From NCBI GenBank assembly GCA_934465535.1, contig CAKSKV010000016.1, positions 1 through 22,885 on the forward strand: DNA of 22,885 nucleotides, given 5' to 3'. The stretch is from an uncultured Clostridia bacterium. GTDB lineage: Bacteria; Bacillota; Clostridia; Christensenellales; QALW01. Below the pieces are notes generated by a model. That model was not told the DNA's origin. It saw only the letters and a list, made by a program, of their open reading frames with translations, and made no database searches. Position numbers and translations under genes: made by a program. Below are positions 22,080 to 22,885 of the stretch, in pieces (positions within the stretch are counted from its first letter, which is position 1; each line of letters opens with the position of its first letter).

Positions 22080-22437
22080 TGAGCAGCCCCTCCAAGTATT
22101 TGATGCCGAGGCTTACCACAATGGCACGGTCAACGGCGGCGAGGGTTTTGCTGTCAAGCTTGCCGATATATTCGCCGAGCCGTGCTTTGTCTATCGTCCT
22201 AATTTGTTCGAGCAGGACGGTGGATTCGGTTTTGAGACCGCTTGTCATTATCGCTACATGGGTGGGCAGAGCCGCTTTTGTTTTTCTGCCTGTGATCGCC
22301 GCCACGATGGTGGTGGGGCTGTGCTTGTTGCCCGTATTATTCTGTAAAATTAGGACAGGACGAATGCCGCCTTGCTCACTGCCGAAGCCTGCGCCGAAGT
22401 CGGCGGAATAGATTTCGCCTCGTTTAATCTCTTTCAT
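22072..22437 (-). CDS. mazF: MazF/PemK-type endoribonuclease toxin
   Basis: A 121-residue toxin of the MazF/PemK family, which cuts mRNA at short specific sequences. It closely follows the Firmicute pattern: IKRGEIYSADFGAGFGSEQG, then GGIRPVLILQN with Arg26 and TTIVAAITG with Thr49, the two positions corresponding to the catalytic Arg and Thr of Bacillus MazF. KAALPTHVAI and LLEQIRTIDKARL follow as usual. The ATG at 22437 is preceded by GGAGG. An in-frame extension to 22578 is open but has no toxin homology. No MazE-type antitoxin gene is visible on either side. The resolvase-like gene overlaps its end. It may serve element maintenance or act in a non-toxic regulatory role. Confidence 0.92.
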   Translation of the reverse strand: MKEIKRGEIYSADFGAGFGSEQGGIRPVLILQNNTGNKHSPTTIVAAITGRKTKAALPTHVAIMTSGLKTESTVLLEQIRTIDKARLGEYIGKLDSKTLAAVDRAIVVSLGIKYLEGLLNG

Positions 22438-22885
22438 ATTAAGCCTCCGTTTAAGTAAAAAGGCAGCCGAGTGCTTTTGGGCAAACGACCGCCTTGTGTT
22501 TTGTATCAATCGTTCTTGGTTCTGTTCGTATTTGTCCACGACGCCCCGAACAAAGGAACGCATCCTCCGGTCATGCATTTGACCTCATTGGAATTCCACC
22601 ACTCCCAGGAACTCTGCGAGGCGCCCTCATCGGCTGCGACGGCTTACGGCTCTTTGTTCGTACCGCTTCAACGCTCGGCCTGTGACTGGACGCAAGTATC
22701 ATTATTGCTTCTGCTTTTTATGGCCTTCGGTGCGGATGCGCCGCACCGTCCGACTCAAAAGGTCGTGTGGCTTATCGGTTTCGCCGACGGCAGAAGGAAG
22801 GTAAAGGATGCGCTGTACTATTCGGTTTTCAAAGAACGGGCGGAGGCTATAGAGAAAGCCCCCTCACTTTCCATGCCGAAAAGTT
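22438..22885. other. Unassigned right-edge region upstream of mazF
   Basis: No recognised gene lies here. On the minus strand a 47-codon frame (start 22578, MHDRRMRSFVRGVVDKYEQN) runs in frame into mazF, and a 43-codon frame (MILASSHRPSVEAVRTKSRK) ends at its start codon through an ATGCATGA overlap. On the plus strand a frame from 22720 (MAFGADAPHRPTQKVVWLIG) stays open to the window edge and contains ADGRRKVKDALYYSVFKERA, which looks protein-like but lacks a ribosome binding site. These may be peptides, or a conserved non-coding stretch of the element such as a transfer origin or promoter region. Confidence 0.35.

Larger units (their letters stand above)
17290..22885 (-). mobile_element. Integrative element with serine-integrase triplet, left part
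   Basis: Six leftward genes (mazF, resolvase-like, SHOCT-like, three recombinase-family) are packed with overlaps or short gaps. Their codon choice (few ATA codons) differs from the core genes to the left. Serine-integrase triplets are known from integrative and mobilisable elements of Firmicutes. The left boundary is probably between 17290 and 17392, since no other gene follows the last recombinase. The right boundary and any conjugation genes are outside the window. Confidence 0.75.

Noticed and set aside
22072..22578. Longer MazF with a 47-residue N-terminal extension
   Set aside because: GGAGG precedes the ATG at 22437, and the protein from there aligns with the normal MazF start; the extension shows no toxin features.

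Overview
The window looks like a stretch of chromosome from an anaerobic, moderately GC-rich Firmicute, most likely a gut clostridium of the Oscillospiraceae/Ruminococcaceae type. The evidence is the der/plsY-type gene order with a DUF512 radical-SAM gene in front, a DarA-type cyclic-di-AMP receptor, clear AGGAGG-type ribosome binding sites, heavy use of ATA (Ile) codons in the core genes, and a clostridial-style serine-integrase island. The family-level assignment is an inference.

Layout. (1) 1-220: the tail of a tyrosine integrase, followed by short direct repeats and a small palindrome. This is probably the end of an integrated element that abuts ychF. (2) 245-5979: housekeeping genes. ychF is on + and convergent with a leftward group: DUF512 radical-SAM protein, der, a divergent plsY-like gene and an RluA-type pseudouridine synthase. 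(3) 6320-12478: a high-affinity phosphate module, pstS-pstC-pstA-pstB-phoU-phoR, with no phoB/phoP response regulator in the window. PstS is circularly permuted relative to the usual order of its halves. (4) 12672-15111: darA with its own promoter, an A-tract-phased (probably curved) spacer, a MATE exporter and a convergent GNAT acetyltransferase. (5) 15178-16245: a DUF11-repeat protein with no visible signal peptide, bracketed by hairpins. (6) 16320-17290: a lower-GC patch with GTGAAGA-type repeats, a decayed GNAT gene and an intact four-helix-bundle (23S rRNA intervening-sequence type) gene. (7) 17290 to the right edge: the left part of a second mobile element. It carries a serine-integrase triplet (two catalytic large serine recombinases around one that lacks the catalytic domain), a 50-residue SHOCT-like protein, a resolvase-fold protein without the catalytic serine, and a MazF toxin with its active-site residues but no recognisable MazE. 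The right end of this element is outside the window.

How the genes work together. PstSCAB imports phosphate, while PhoU and PhoR link transporter state to transcription through a response regulator encoded elsewhere. The island genes run leftward in one compact, partly overlapping series that ends at a strong terminator (17260-17289), so toxin, resolvase-like protein and integrases may be co-expressed. The features I find most worth a second look are the integrase/resolvase-like/MazF cassette, the permuted PstS, the plsY-like gene that has lost its glycine-rich motif, and the phased A-tracts at 13077-13149.
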